A DNA stretch of 64,000 bases, taken from Planoprotostelium fungivorum. Lineage: Eukaryota > Evosea > Variosea > Cavosteliida > Cavosteliaceae. Location of the stretch: the NCBI GenBank assembly GCA_003024175.1, contig MDYQ01000142.1, forward strand, positions 1-64,000, in the 5' to 3' direction. Each line of letters opens with the position of its first letter. Position 1 is the stretch's first letter. Under the pieces are notes generated by a model. It was not told the origin of the DNA. It was given only the letters and a program-made list of their open reading frames with translations, and ran no database searches. This document shows, piece after piece, positions 47,320-58,281 of this stretch. Position numbers and translations under genes: made by a program.

Positions 47320-47415
47320 GTTCGGCGTTTCCTTTGAGAGGGGGGAACACAGACAGAGTGGTTCTGAGGAACTAGAACTAAATGAAAATCAAATCAAAAT
47401 TTTATCAATTCTTGC

Positions 47416-48507
47416 TCATGTGATTCCAAAGTACACCAAATGCCTCTGGATATTGTACATCACGAGAGGCACCCCATCGCTGCACCTCTCATCTGACACG
47501 ATGAGACGAGTATCGTCTTTACTCTCACCCTCGGTCTTGTCACATCGCTCTATCTCCCTCACGAGGGGGTCACGGACAAAATACTCCGTGTTGACGTGCT
47601 CATAGCCGTAGCGAGGCACGTGAACGAAAGGATCGCCATAGTTTGCCACACGAACACTGCGACCTACATTCCTATTGACGTATTCTGAAAACTCTCGATT
47701 GCCAACTCTGGGACGAGGTTCAGCATCATCTGTGGAAGATGCGTCTGAGCGATGAGTGTGTACCTGGAAGCACCAAACGTCCAGAGGTGAACCCGACGAG
47801 AGTCCGTGATATTCGACAGGAGCACATCTGCCACCGCCAGCGTGGCGGTGGAAGCACCGAATGAGTAACCGATGAACTCGATGGGTAGTTGAGGAAATTC
47901 GTGTGATAGTCTGACCACTTGGTCCTTCACTTGCTCGCGAATGACTGTCATACACGTGAGATCGATGAGAGAGATGACGGTACCTGCGTATCCCTGCGTG
48001 TGGCCAGTGTGTGTCTGTTGATGGTCAACCATGTTCGACGCATTGCAACATTACCTTCATTCCGGGTGATGCTTTCGGCCAATCATTCGGATGGGTTGGT
48101 ATCTGATGCAGAAGCTCCCAAACGTTAAGAAAATTACCATCTAATAGACGAAAGATGAAGACAACTGATGGTCTCAGTGCATTCCGCGATGATTCGACTC
48201 ACTGCTCTCGTTCGTAAAGCCACTGAAACCGAATATGTCTCGGTCGTGACCGCTGAAGAAGTCAAAGACTTCGATCTGTGGTGTATCAGGATGCGTAGGT
48301 GTGCAATATTTGCACGTCCTTCAGTACGGTGAGACAACATGAAGCGTGTCACGCGACAACTCACCAATTGAGGATCTCTTCGTCGGTAGCTGATGCTGTG
48401 AGCGAGAGTAGCATGCGACGATAAGCATCGTCTCCCGTAGGCTCTGACAATCGGTTGCTCGCTATACAGACAAATGTGAAGAAGAGGAAGACAGTGGTTG
48501 CTCTCAT
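47416..48507 (-). CDS. Secreted class 3 (fungal-type) lipase
   Basis: Start ATG at 48507 gives a signal peptide, MRATTVFLFFTFVCIASNRL. Later exons carry the nucleophile elbow FIGYSFGASTATLAVADVLL (Gly-x-Ser-x-Gly with the catalytic Ser), HLWTFGASR, GNREFSEYVNRNVGRSVRVA and the DPFVHVPRYGYEHVNTEYFV block, whose 'D-x-VxxxP' supplies the catalytic Asp; a His near the C-terminus (QRHLVYFGIT) may complete the triad. This is the layout of alpha/beta-hydrolase lipases of the Rhizomucor type, used to break down lipids of prey. About five introns. Its start codon is only 76 bases from the right arm of the tRNA inverted repeat. Confidence 0.85.
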
Positions 48508-48648
48508 CTGGTTGTCAATAATGATTGTGCATCGGGAAATCTCTGCCATATTTTTTGGAACGGAAGAATTCCCCCGAAAAAATGAATAAAATGAGATTTT
48601 CCTGCGAATATCTGCGCAAAGTGAGAAGAGGAAGAGAAAGAAAGGAAC

Positions 48649-48658
48649 AAAAGCAAAA
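48649..48658 (-). terminator. Pol III terminator of the right tRNA-Lys
   Basis: The same double T4 run, reverse strand. Confidence 0.75.
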
Positions 48659-48663
48659 GATAG

Positions 48664-48736
48664 CGCCCACCGGGGGGCTCGAACCCCCGACCACACGGTT
48701 AAGAGCCGTGCGCTCTACCGACTGAGCTAGACGGGC
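48664..48736 (-). tRNA. tRNA-Lys (anticodon CTT), second copy
   Basis: Sequence identical to the tRNA at 45082-45154, opposite strand; cloverleaf and internal promoters intact. Confidence 0.97.
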
Positions 48737-48928
48737 TAGTGAGCGGTTTCTTGCAATTGTCGATGCATATGTTATGATATCACCGCAGGATATATATGTT
48801 ACGATTCGAACGCGTTTCTGGCAAGAGATGACTCTTAGCGTGTTCGTACCTCCAAGAACAAATCCCATCATTCGACTGATGACCACCACGAGAGATCTGG
48901 ATCAAACACCTTTCACTTGATTTATTCC

Positions 48929-51900
48929 TCACGATAGTGACAATTCCCTCTTGATGTTATCGATAATTCTTCTGGCGTGGAACTCTCTGTAGTGTTCTGG
49001 TATCTTCTTTAACATTCCGATCAACGCTTCTCCTTCTTTCTCCGCTCTCGTACCACTGATGATATCCTGAACACTGTCAATCCACGCAGAGGACATCATC
49101 TCGATCTCATCATCATGCGGACGCGATCCGATCGACTGATGACGTTTCTCCACCTTGTTACCGTACAGATCTTTCTTCTCGTAATGTTCATCGCTCAGAT
49201 GCTTCCAGAAGACATTGACGGCAGCACAAGGTTCTGTCGCTTCCACGTGATGAAACCACAGAGAAGGGATGAACAAGATCTCTCCTGCCTCTCCTTCAGT
49301 TCACGTCACACCTCACGGTATCTTACCGGGACCCAACACGGTCTCCATCCTCGATTTGATCCTCTTAAACTTTGGAAACTTTTTCACGTCCGGGTGTTCG
49401 ATGTCTGTTACGGCAGAGGAAGATCCTTTCACGTACAGCCGCGAGATTTCTCTCGGGTGCCACATGATGACCTTCTTGCTACCCGCGATCTACAGCGTCT
49501 CAATGATTCGTGCCTCCCCCCTCGCTTTCACCTCGCACAGGATGTTGTCCATGACGTCGTAGTGTGTCCACAAGTGGAGGCCCCCTGAGCTGAGACGAAA
49601 AGCGGAAGAGTGATACTTGTCGCTGGTAGGCTTCGCTTCTTCGGCCCAGGAAGGTACCTGAGTGTGGGTGAGGCAGGGGGAGGGGGAGAATATTCACCGA
49701 AAAGTCGGAGGAAAGTTCGGGGAAAGATTGCCAGATGTCGGATGCGTCCTTGCGTGGGTTATCACCGAGAGATCTCAAATACATGAACTCTTCTCCATCT
49801 ACAACGAGTCATTTTCGATTTCGAGCTGATCTATCTTCACGATATATATCTTATTCAAATTGTATATGTATTGCATTTCAGATGAAATTCGAAATTTGAA
49901 ATGATGAAAGATAGAATGAAAGTGAAGATCTCACTCGGTTGATAGATCCTGCGAATCATCTCATCAAATCCCATTGTCTCGTATCTGAAATTCTTCTCCA
50001 CAAAATTCATTTTGGGCTGAAATGTCTGTCAGAAGTGCTTCATTACGTCATGTTTACGTCGTTCGATACGTGCACCGCCACCGGACGAGTTCCAAATATT
50101 TGGGACATATGATCGGGGGTCCATGTGGTGGTACAAGGTCCCAAATCCGTTCCCACGATGACCACTGGAGTCCTCTTATCGCAAATTTCGAGGAATTCTT
50201 CGCGAGTTTTCACGGTCACTCTGGGTATTGCCTTCACCTTCTCTTGTCATTGGCGCGTTGTAGATCGATAATCACCTTCTTTTCCTTCTTTTTCGACGAG
50301 GTAGTGGTACCAACGACTCGGTTAGAGTCTTCCTGTGAAATTTCCGGGATATTTTCTGTTCTGCGTAACTGTATCACATTGTCCGAATCTGACAGAACAG
50401 AAACAGGACTGAAGAAGGCTCCGAACGAGAAGCACAAGATGCCGCCACCCAGCACGACGATCTGCAGAGATAATAAACTGTACGTACGGTACGTATCACG
50501 CTCACCTTGCCATCTAACACGGCGGCACCACTTCGAACGAACAGATTCTGTTCTGAAGAACCAACGGACACCGAATTCCAAGTGAAATTTCCATCCTCCT
50601 ACATTGTGTCGACGAAGAAATCTCAAGGAATATTCACCTCCAATAGTTGATAGAAGCCTCCACTCTTTCCGTTGAATGTGACTCCACCGAATAAATTCAA
50701 TTTCTTCTTTCCATCTACAATCGCATCAGCATCGCGACAATAAATGATCGATATCGAATTGATTCTCACCCCTCTCCACCATCACAGCACTGTGCGAGAA
50801 ACATTTTCCAGGATTTTTCTCTCCTTTCACCGCGACCTTCCTCCACGCTTCATCTACAACGTTGTAGATCCACGTCTCATCCGAAGCACTCGACGTCGAT
50901 TTTAATCCCCCGTAGAGTATCATCTCATCGTCTCTGAATGCAGTGCAAGTGTGAGAGCACAGAGGACCTGGACCTTGTCGCTCGTTCTACACATTTCATC
51001 ATCAATCAAAGTGATAGAGGACGTTATGAAGATATGTTTCACCTTGGATGACCACGAGAGGGTGGGTAGATCGAGTGTGAAGGTGTCCGAGAAGAAGGAG
51101 TTACGGTCTCTACCTCCGTAGACGATCAATTTCTGTGGAGAGTCAGAACAACTGATGTGAAATGATCGTTGTGTCGATTGATCTGATGAAAGATGATCGT
51201 ATTGTTCGTGTAGATGCTGTGATACGATAATAAAAATATTGTTCGTGTGTAGATGATAAGATAGGCGGATACAAATATCGTCGATCTACAAATGTTCTGA
51301 GAGGATATGATGCAAAGTACGTAGGATAGAAGGTGAAGAGACAAAAAACGGTGAAATATCATCGAAATCTCTCACGTCACCGAGAAGGGTGGCCGAGTGT
51401 CTCCACCTGGCCTGAGGTGGTGTTCCCAGCGTCTCCATCATTTTCCAAGAATTTTCCTCGGTATCGTACACCCACAAGTCGTTGTACGCCTTGTCCGGAC
51501 CACCCCGACCACCGAAGAGGACCAAATATTTGGTCCACGAAACGACGGTGTGGAAGATCCTCGCGGGGGGCTGAGTTTTCGTCGAAATCTCGTCGACGAC
51601 TAGCTCGTCTGCTTTCCGTCAATTTTCCTTCATCTGTGTACACACTGACCTCCGTTCATTCTGATCGTGTGTAAGTCTGATAGTCTAGAGTGGCTCTTGT
51701 CCCCTCCGTAACCACCGAATACGTACAGTACGCCTGTCATCTTACGTCAGGCATCGTCTGAAATAAGATATCTCAGATGATATCGTACGTACCGTTCTTC
51801 TCTGTGACGGTGTGACCCCATCGTTGTAGAACGGATTTGAATCTTGAGGCCTCTCTTGGATCGGGAGAGTTCCAAGAAAATTCGTGAGATTCTGGCGGGA

Positions 51901-53594
51901 AATCAGAATTAGGACTCGACAGAAAGAATTACCGGCTTCGGTGGAGGTGGAGGGAGGAGCTAGGTAACGACTGAATTTCGTAGAAAATTCGTTGAAAAAT
52001 CCCGTTGCCCGTTCATCCTTGTAGGCCGCACTCACCTGATCACATTAATCTACATCGTTGTAGACGAACAATAAAATCAGAGGAAATGATCTCACGAAAT
52101 AATGAGCACATTTGATCTTCCATTCTTCCTCTTCGTCAAAGAATTCAATGTTTTCGATACGCTCTACCTGATCGAAAATTGAGCGAAAAGATTCGATCTA
52201 CAACGCTCACTTCTGTCCACGGCATGTAATTGTTCCAAAATCCATTCAAATCCATCAGCGGACACTCTTTAAATCCCAGAGAAATAAATCTCTCTCTACA
52301 ACGAGTCATTCCGTGATCGTACGATGAGACAAAGGGTATCTGTGTATCGTAGTGGAAATTCGGGTGAAAACTCACCTCTGGCTAGCGAGGGTGGGATTCA
52401 TGTGAACACCCAACAGAGGTGACCCTCTCTCCGTCAAATTCTTACACATCACCTGCCATTCATCAACGCACGAAATATCACGCGAAATCCGATGGCGTTG
52501 TAGATGAATGGATGGCACGTTGTAGATGGAGCATTCCACTCACTCCACCGAATGTATCGTCTGGGTGGATCTGCTCGTACGTAACCCACTGACAGCAAGG
52601 AAATTTCGAGGTGGCCCAGGCGATCAATCTGGACGAATCCTGAAATTTCATCAGAATTTCCTCATCACCTCACACGGTACGTCACGGTACGTACGTTACG
52701 TAAGATATCGTACGTTTGATATCGTACGTCATGATCATCATCACCTCCGTTGCCATGTAAGTGAGAACGACTTCAGATAAGAACAAAGTGGGAACTTCAA
52801 AGTTGATTCCCGCGCTTTTTAGTCTCTCTTCAACCAGTTGAGTGTCCCTGAGGTCGCATTCTAATAAAGCGTAACGATCAGAGAGTACATCGGCCTTCGT
52901 TCCCGCCCTCATGTTCTGTCGACGTATGATTTTCTGAGAAAATTCTGCAGCGGACTCACGGGCAGGAGGCGGTTGAGTTCTTCGGTGGTTTTGATCTGAT
53001 GCGATTTCCTCCCCACCACTCCGTCGAAATCGAGCTCGGCATACAAGACCTGTCGATCGTCCATCAAGATCGAACGTGGATGATACGATGCACCTTGTTC
53101 TTCACGTTAGAAGACTTGCTCGCGAAATCGTTCTGGGCGAAGTGAAAATAAGACGTGTCGAAGCCGGCACCGACAGAGATGATCTGCTTGTTGATGGGTG
53201 CACCATCAACCATCACATCTGGACATTCGAGAAATTCAGAGATGAGAGAGCGAACAGCGGCACATCGTATGAAGTAACCTCGATTGATGAGAGGAGATCT
53301 GATGATGTGAGACGATGTTTGATGATGATCAGTCGATTCACCGATTAGCAGGTTTGTTGACAAAGAATCGAAGGAAATCATCTTTGAAATAACCTGCTCT
53401 CGATGCAGACCCTACAGATTGGATTGAGAAACAGATTAGAGATGATAACATCACTGACTCTTGCTGACGATGCTGTCGTCGTTGGTCGCTTGAACCCGTT
53501 TCTCGTTACTCGGATCAGTGCCTTTAATCTTGGTCATCTCTGTGATAATTACATCACACGCAGGAATTGTAGTCCGTTCAGAACTCGCCATCAT
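48929..53594 (-). CDS. TYW4: TYW4: LCMT methyltransferase + kelch + JmjC (TYW5-like) fusion, wybutosine synthesis
   Basis: Works in the last steps of wybutosine formation at tRNA-Phe position 37. Part 1 (about 52145-53594) is a leucine-carboxyl-methyltransferase fold: ATNDDSIVSKR, GYFKDDFLRFFV, INRGYFIRCAAVRSLI, IISVGAGFDTSYFHF, FEVPTLFLSEVVLTYM. Part 2 (about 50490-51990) is kelch: MVLFGGRGGPDKAYNDLWVY, MIVYGGRDRNSFFSDTFTLD, MILYGGLKSTSSASDETWIY. Part 3 (48929-50237) is a JmjC/cupin: VTVKTREEFLEICDKRTPVV, GLHLWTHYDVMDNILCEVKG (HxD iron ligands), ILFIPSLWFHHVEATEPCAA (distal His), VFWKHL, EYREFHARRIIDNI. The parts connect in frame across short introns (…KKEKK|VKAIPRVTVK), with no stop or promoter-like gap. 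This is the fungal TYW4 layout; in animals LCMT2 and TYW5 are separate. Start ATGATG at 53594. Confidence 0.87.
50853..50868. repeat. 16-bp palindrome, copy 8 (coding)
   Basis: Perfect copy inside a TYW4 kelch exon, read on the minus strand as part of Trp-Ile-Tyr-Asn-Val-Val-Asp, a normal kelch strand. Confidence 0.85.
52049..52064. repeat. 16-bp palindrome, copy 9 (one centre mismatch)
   Basis: TCTACATCGTTGTAGA in a TYW4 intron, with an AATAAAAT word next to it. Confidence 0.8.
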
Positions 53595-53704
53595 TTCTCG
53601 AATTTCGCACCATCAATCGGCTGATCAGACAGATGAAGAGAAGAAGCAACACTATTTTAACAGTCTTTACTGGTATTAAAGTCGATCATCCATTGTGTGA
53701 TTGA

Positions 53705-54298
53705 TCATTTGAAATCCATCGTAGAATCTTCGGGCTGCTTGGATTGTAATGTCGTCTCGTGAGAGGTGTCCGCGAAGCTGGGAGGTAATACACTGGGTGA
53801 TGGTGATGCATATGGAGGAATCTGTTGGCCCTCATACATGACCTTTGGTTTTGGCCCTGCTATTGTCTGACTCGGTATGTCCCTTGGTGCGGCCGGAGCT
53901 CCGATCTTTGATGCGCATTGCGAGCAGTAGGTGGAGTCGGTCTCGTGGACCTTTCGTCCGCACAGGAGGCACTGATTATATGCAGTAGCAGTTGTATGAT
54001 GATGGTGATGCTGTTTCTTCTTCTCGTCTCGTTGCTCTTCGATGGCATCTGTCACCATAATGTTCGTCTGTAGAGGGTAGTTGATGTTATCTGCCACCGA
54101 TATTGAATGAGAGTGGTTGTGATTTGCTTGTCCATCTCCACAGTCACAGCATCCACAGAACCCGTGATGATGGCAACCGCAATCGCAGGGGCTGCAATCG
54201 CAGGGGCTGCAATCGCAGGAGCCGCAACCGCAACCACTGCAATCGCAGGGGCTGCAATCGCAGTCACAACTACCGCAGTCACCGTCGCAGTCTCCCAT
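53705..54298 (-). CDS. Cysteine-repeat (metallothionein-like) protein with C-terminal zinc ribbon
   Basis: Single exon, 197 residues. The first 50 residues are a CDC/CGC array (MGDCDGDCGSCDCDCSPCDC and onward) with about 20 Cys spaced as CxC and CxxC, then a His/Cys patch (CGCHHHGFCGCCDCGDG) and several His in NHNHSHS. The middle is Lys/His-rich (KKKQHHHHH). Residues 106-135 give CLLCGRKV and YCSQCAS, two CxxC knuckles that make a zinc ribbon. A Pro/Ser tail follows. No signal peptide or membrane segment. The Cys block suits binding of Cu, Zn or Cd as in metallothioneins, but its acidic Asp-rich spacing and fused zinc ribbon are unlike known classes I can name. The repeat is a 15-bp coding minisatellite. 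Confidence 0.75.
   Translation of the reverse strand: MGDCDGDCGSCDCDCSPCDCSGCGCGSCDCSPCDCSPCDCGCHHHGFCGCCDCGDGQANHNHSHSISVADNINYPLQTNIMVTDAIEEQRDEKKKQHHHHHTTATAYNQCLLCGRKVHETDSTYCSQCASKIGAPAAPRDIPSQTIAGPKPKVMYEGQQIPPYASPSPSVLPPSFADTSHETTLQSKQPEDSTMDFK
54176..54262. repeat. 15-bp coding minisatellite
   Basis: Imperfect tandem copies of GCAATCGCAGGGGCT encoding the repeated Cys-Asp-Cys-Ser-Pro unit of the Cys-rich protein on the minus strand. Confidence 0.85.
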
Positions 54299-54434
54299 GC
54301 TGTATGAGGTGTGATGTGTGTTTGAAGGTGATCCGATGTCTGTCCGCGGATTACTTTACAATCAAGGATCGGTCGCATAACATAACCTTCCTTCACATGT
54401 CAGAACGACAGCGACAAATTGTGACAACCCTCCA

Positions 54435-56110
54435 TCACGTTATACATTCGCTCTTCCGACAAGATGAGGTGGCCGTGTTCCAGTTGATCTTCCCCACAGT
54501 TCTCTCTCCCTTCCACCACACGCAGCTCTCTCTGTTGAACGTCAGGCCCCATTCTTCTCTACCGCTCTTTGAGACGAACATGCGGACGATCTTCATCTTC
54601 GGATCGATCGACAGGCGATGCGACGCGATGCGTGAAGGCATCCAGCAGCAGAGATCGGACGATGTCACGTGATCATCGAGATCATTGATGCATCTGAGGT
54701 GGAGGGCCTTGGCTGTAGGATAAGGTGGACCGATCAATTGAGCCACCGGTTGTGTGCAGATGAGTTCAAGCGATTCTAGATTCGCAGGAAGCGAGCGCAG
54801 AAACGAGTCGCCCAGTGGTATACCACTGTAGTTTCCGTCAAAATTCGCAGAATTCTCGTGAGATCTCACGCGATGCATTTGAGTTGAGATAGAGTTTTGA
54901 CGTAACGAAACCGATCCTCCATCTCTGACCACGGTTCATCATCACATCGGATGATGCGCAGGGGTCTCTGTCTCCCTATCCAAACGTCACCCATAATCAT
55001 CACCATCACTCTTAGACGTCTCACCATCACTCATGGGCTCGATCATGTTGCAAAGACATTCTTCTCCCCTGACTCGTAAAACTTGTAATCTGGGAAAATA
55101 ATCCCCGCGCGGTAAGATACCATTGTCCCACGACAGCTCCACGATATCGGGATGTAAAGCGGCGAAAGAAGAGAAAGTGTCGTGTGGTCCAGCGTTACCG
55201 TAAAAGTGATAGTCGTAAATCTTGAGTGAAGTCAGGGTGGGCCACCTGCGTGATTTTTACGGTTTGAAACGGTTGCATTCGAATGAAACCTGTGGAGGAG
55301 AACAGTGTCAATGCTCTCGGAATCGATGGTGAGGTGGACCAGCTTTTGACAGCGGGCGAGTTGTAGTGCGACTTCTCTGCTGATGGAAACGTTCCACAGG
55401 TCTACAAATTGATGTGAGAAATTTACGATTTGAGGTAGACCTCTCGCATCTCTCATTTCACTCACCGAATTCTACCCGCTCTAAACTCGTCGGCAGCAGA
55501 TCGATGATCAACCTGATCATCATGGGTCACCGCATCGCATCGTTCGATCACCTGTCATCCATGATACCTTGATACCCTCCATCACCGTCGTACATTCGGT
55601 GGCAATTCAACTTCAAGCTCCTCAATTTCTTCCCGCCAAAACACCGAAAGAGATCGGCCCTCGTTCCATCACATGACAGATTCAAATGTTCTAACGCTTC
55701 AAAGTGGCCCCGCAGGTGTTCTGTCTGTTCCTCTGAAATGTCTATATACTCCCAGTCTCTCTCGATGGTGACTCGTCTGCACGATCGAGTGATGAAGTGA
55801 GGTTTACATGAGAAGGAGAGGAGCTCCTTCGGAGACAGGGTGATGTCTTGATAGCGCTTTTTTAAGAAGAAAGGGAAGAGGATGAGACGTAGATGATGAT
55901 CGATCGAAGACTTTTCGTTGTCGTCAGAACGTGGGAGATGATGGTGATGGGATTTACCAGAGAGATGATGGACGACCACGATTGTGGATGACAGAGGAAA
56001 GATGCAATGTGTTCGATGACTTCGGTCGGCAAAGTCAGGAGCGGGACCTCTAGATCTTGTGGAGTAGATGCAAGCGATTCGACGTCTTGGACTGGTTCTA
56101 GACCGCTCAT
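54435..56110 (-). CDS. F-box protein with leucine-rich repeats
   Basis: Start ATG at 56110: MSGLEPVQDVESLASTPQDL, then an F-box, VPLLTLPTEVIEHIASFLCH, at about residues 22-45. Following exons contain LRR-like lines: HFEALEHLNLSCDG, GGKKLRSLKLNCHR (about 55600-55720), LARCQKLVHLTIDSESIDTV (about 55330), SLPANLESLELICTQPVAQL and AKALHLRCINDLDDH (about 54680-54800). Ends RKSECIT. Such proteins are substrate receptors of SCF ubiquitin ligases. About six introns; the exons at 54.9-55.2 kb are only partly resolved. The substrate is unknown. Convergent/tandem with the Cys-rich gene, 136 bases apart. Confidence 0.72.
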
Positions 56111-56766
56111 TCGGCTGTGTTTGATGGTTGTGTCTGTGAAGTTGACGAGAATACTATCTTCTGCTAGAAGTTCCTGTCGACATGTGAGCGAGAGGGGTGA
56201 ATGTACTGGCAGATTGTCATCCCAACACACATATCGTACAAGATGCAACACTCGATCGGATGACCCACACTCTTTCTTTTGGATGACATCGATAGACGAT
56301 GTGGGTGATGATGTTGGATGATGTTTACTTACTCCCGTCTGCGGGACCCGACCGGAAAAATCGGGATTTCTCAATTAATTACTGGAAACTACAAAGTCCC
56401 AATTTTCCATTTTCATCGTCTGCTCAACATGTGTTTTCATCTTCTCTAAACGAGATGAAGCAGCATCACTCTCATTGGATCTATAGTCGAGAGGAGATCG
56501 AACGCATCGTGTAGCATTTCGACCAACTTGCCCGCAACCATCAACACGAACGTCACCATGTCCTTCTTGTCTTTCACGAATCTATCGCTGAGGACAATCG
56601 GCTGCCTCGCCTACATCAACGGAACAACTTGGGTGTGCCAGTCAGATGGAGTACAGAGAAAAGAAACAGATTGAATACAGTTCGATTTATTCCAAGTCGA
56701 GCCTTCGTGCACAGTGTGTCGGTGGTTGGTCTCAATGCACACGAGTGAAGAAGGAACGCCGAGGCT
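56111..56766. other. Upstream of the F-box gene; possible 3' exon of the next ORF
   Basis: Mostly promoter-like. A minus-strand frame at about 56455-56605 reads DRFVKDKKDMVTFVLMVAGK and ends LLHLV, and could be the last exon of the ORF at 56767-57000 through a 53-bp GT-AG intron, but this is unproven. Confidence 0.3.
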
Positions 56767-57000
56767 CTACCTGGGCTGGGTACGGCCATACCCCGTACAC
56801 CACAGCCTCGTCAGACACTCGCCTGCCTTCACCGTAGAGACCCTCGAAAGGGTTGCTCCACTCCGGCCAGATTCGATCACTTTCGTGACTTCATCATCTG
56901 TGCGGTCGATGCGACAACACACGGTCTTCTGCCCGAAGGCAATACTAGCCGCGCATCGTCCATCGGTTGTCGGTCTGACTCCTGATAGCAGCATCGTCAC
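56767..57000 (-). CDS. Hypothetical short protein or exon
   Basis: 77-codon frame beginning MTMLLSGVRPTTDGRCAASI, then AFGQKTVCCRIDRTDDEVTK and VIESGRSGATLSRVSTVKAG. The amphipathic, regular composition looks coding, and the opposite-strand frame looks worse. It may splice to an exon near 56455-56605. I do not recognise the family. Confidence 0.35.
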   Translation of the reverse strand: MTMLLSGVRPTTDGRCAASIAFGQKTVCCRIDRTDDEVTKVIESGRSGATLSRVSTVKAGECLTRLWCTGYGRTQPR

Positions 57001-57709
57001 CTCTCATCGCCAAATCAGGGACAACAGTGTGTGATCATCCTCGAAAGGAGAGCAGAAGCTACTTGTGTGATCACTGTCGTTTGACTTGGTCGTTGGAGTG
57101 GCTGGGGACACGTTCTTGTCTTCTCTCGTGCAAATGAGCGTCCTCTTGAAGGTGTTCAGCCCGTTAGATCAGTCCATTGTAGAATCTTGTCTCTATCGGT
57201 GGGGGCAGTCAAGAGATCGGCTTCCGAAGGGATTCCAATGAGATGCCAAAGAGGTCGTAAGCCCATATGCTCTTGATCAGAGGTGTTGAAGGAGTTCTTG
57301 TCAAGTGGTGTGTTCAACCGTCGTTATTTCAAACGAGATCTTCGATAAGATGTTCCATCGTTGTTGTGGCTGTATAGCTTTGTGGTTGCTGCTTTGTGTG
57401 TCGAGCAGAAAATGATTTGCCGGTGCCTCAAACTGCTTAAATTCCCTCCCTTCTCGTCAGTTTAACGTGAGATTGACGGTTACAACCGCAAGATCTTGAA
57501 GAGAAATTTCGAGCAATTTGTAGTCACGTGACTCCGCCCTATCATCGGGATCCAGGTCTCCTTGTCTCTTTTGGGTGTCTGAGAGATCACGAGGTGCGAT
57601 GGCTCCTCTATGTGAGACCGCCACGGTCAAGAGAGTTATTATTTGGATGAATTAGCTTGTGGACATCACACATCAGACTTTAAGGCACCTGCAACACATA
57701 CAGTTCGAA
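57001..57709. other. Intergenic, no gene seen
   Basis: 700 bases without a usable frame on either strand; G/T-rich on the plus strand around 57110-57420. Could hold an untranslated exon or a non-coding RNA, with no positive sign of either. Confidence 0.35.
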
Positions 57710-58105
57710 ATGCGAACCGACGAAGACGGCTTATTTATTAGAGTTCCTCTCCGATCCTTACAGTCGAGTCTGCAAAGATCACGATCACCATTGGATTCTG
57801 AACAGCAATCACGATCAATCCCTCATCCGATTGGAGAATGGTACAATCAATTCTTCATTTATCTGTCACGCGGTCAGATGATCGATCGAATGTGGCTGCT
57901 GTACCTTTGCATTGATGTAGTGACTTTCTGTTCGGCATCGATTTATACGATCTTGGGTCCATTCTGTGGATCTTTCTCTATCTTCTCGGTCAGCTCTTCT
58001 TCTTCTGATCATGTCTTCAGATGTCATCACCATGTGGGAATCTCACTCAATAGATCGTTCTTGTTCCAATCCATTCACCACCTCTACCGATACCGATGTT
58101 CATGA
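57710..58105 (+). CDS. Hypothetical ORF
   Basis: 132-codon frame starting MRTDEDGLFIRVPLRSLQSS, Ser/Arg-rich, with a moderately hydrophobic stretch (WLLYLCIDVVTFCSASIYTI) and a Ser-rich end. A 32-bp GT-AG intron near 57990-58020 would shorten it. No family recognised; weak support. Confidence 0.3.
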   Translation: MRTDEDGLFIRVPLRSLQSSLQRSRSPLDSEQQSRSIPHPIGEWYNQFFIYLSRGQMIDRMWLLYLCIDVVTFCSASIYTILGPFCGSFSIFSVSSSSSDHVFRCHHHVGISLNRSFLFQSIHHLYRYRCS

Positions 58106-58281
58106 ATCAGGTCGATCCGTTCAAAATGATCTGAGGGGATCCTTCTCGTGTTACTCATCGGCCAGCAAATGTACCGAGAAAAGTCAAAAGATGACGAGTA
58201 ATAGCTGACGAGTTCGAATTTTCTCGACTTTGGGTTTGTGTGTCTCGCAGAGAACACAGAACAACTCATTCTACTTTATGT

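Larger units (their letters stand above)
48584..48750 (-). repeat. 167-bp inverted repeat, right arm (contains tRNA-Lys)
   Basis: Reverse complement of 45068-45234 with no difference found by eye. The arms are 3.35 kb apart and enclose CG-1-like gene B and the lipase gene. Confidence 0.95.

Noticed and set aside
45068-48750. tRNA inverted repeats as terminal repeats of a transposon or tRNA-derived SINE
   Set aside because: The enclosed genes are an ordinary CG-1-like gene and a lipase, with no transposase, integrase or poly-A/SINE tail. Both tRNAs are intact, and no target-site duplication was seen.
50234-50626. Separate small gene between kelch and JmjC parts of TYW4
   Set aside because: The frame splices to kelch exons on one side and to the JmjC exon on the other through GT-AG introns, so it is part of the fusion gene.
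54107-54307. Plus-strand Ala/Ile/Gly repeat ORF resembling an antifreeze or silk-like protein
   Set aside because: It is the antisense shadow of the Cys-Asp repeat minisatellite; the minus frame has a start, a zinc ribbon and a proper end.
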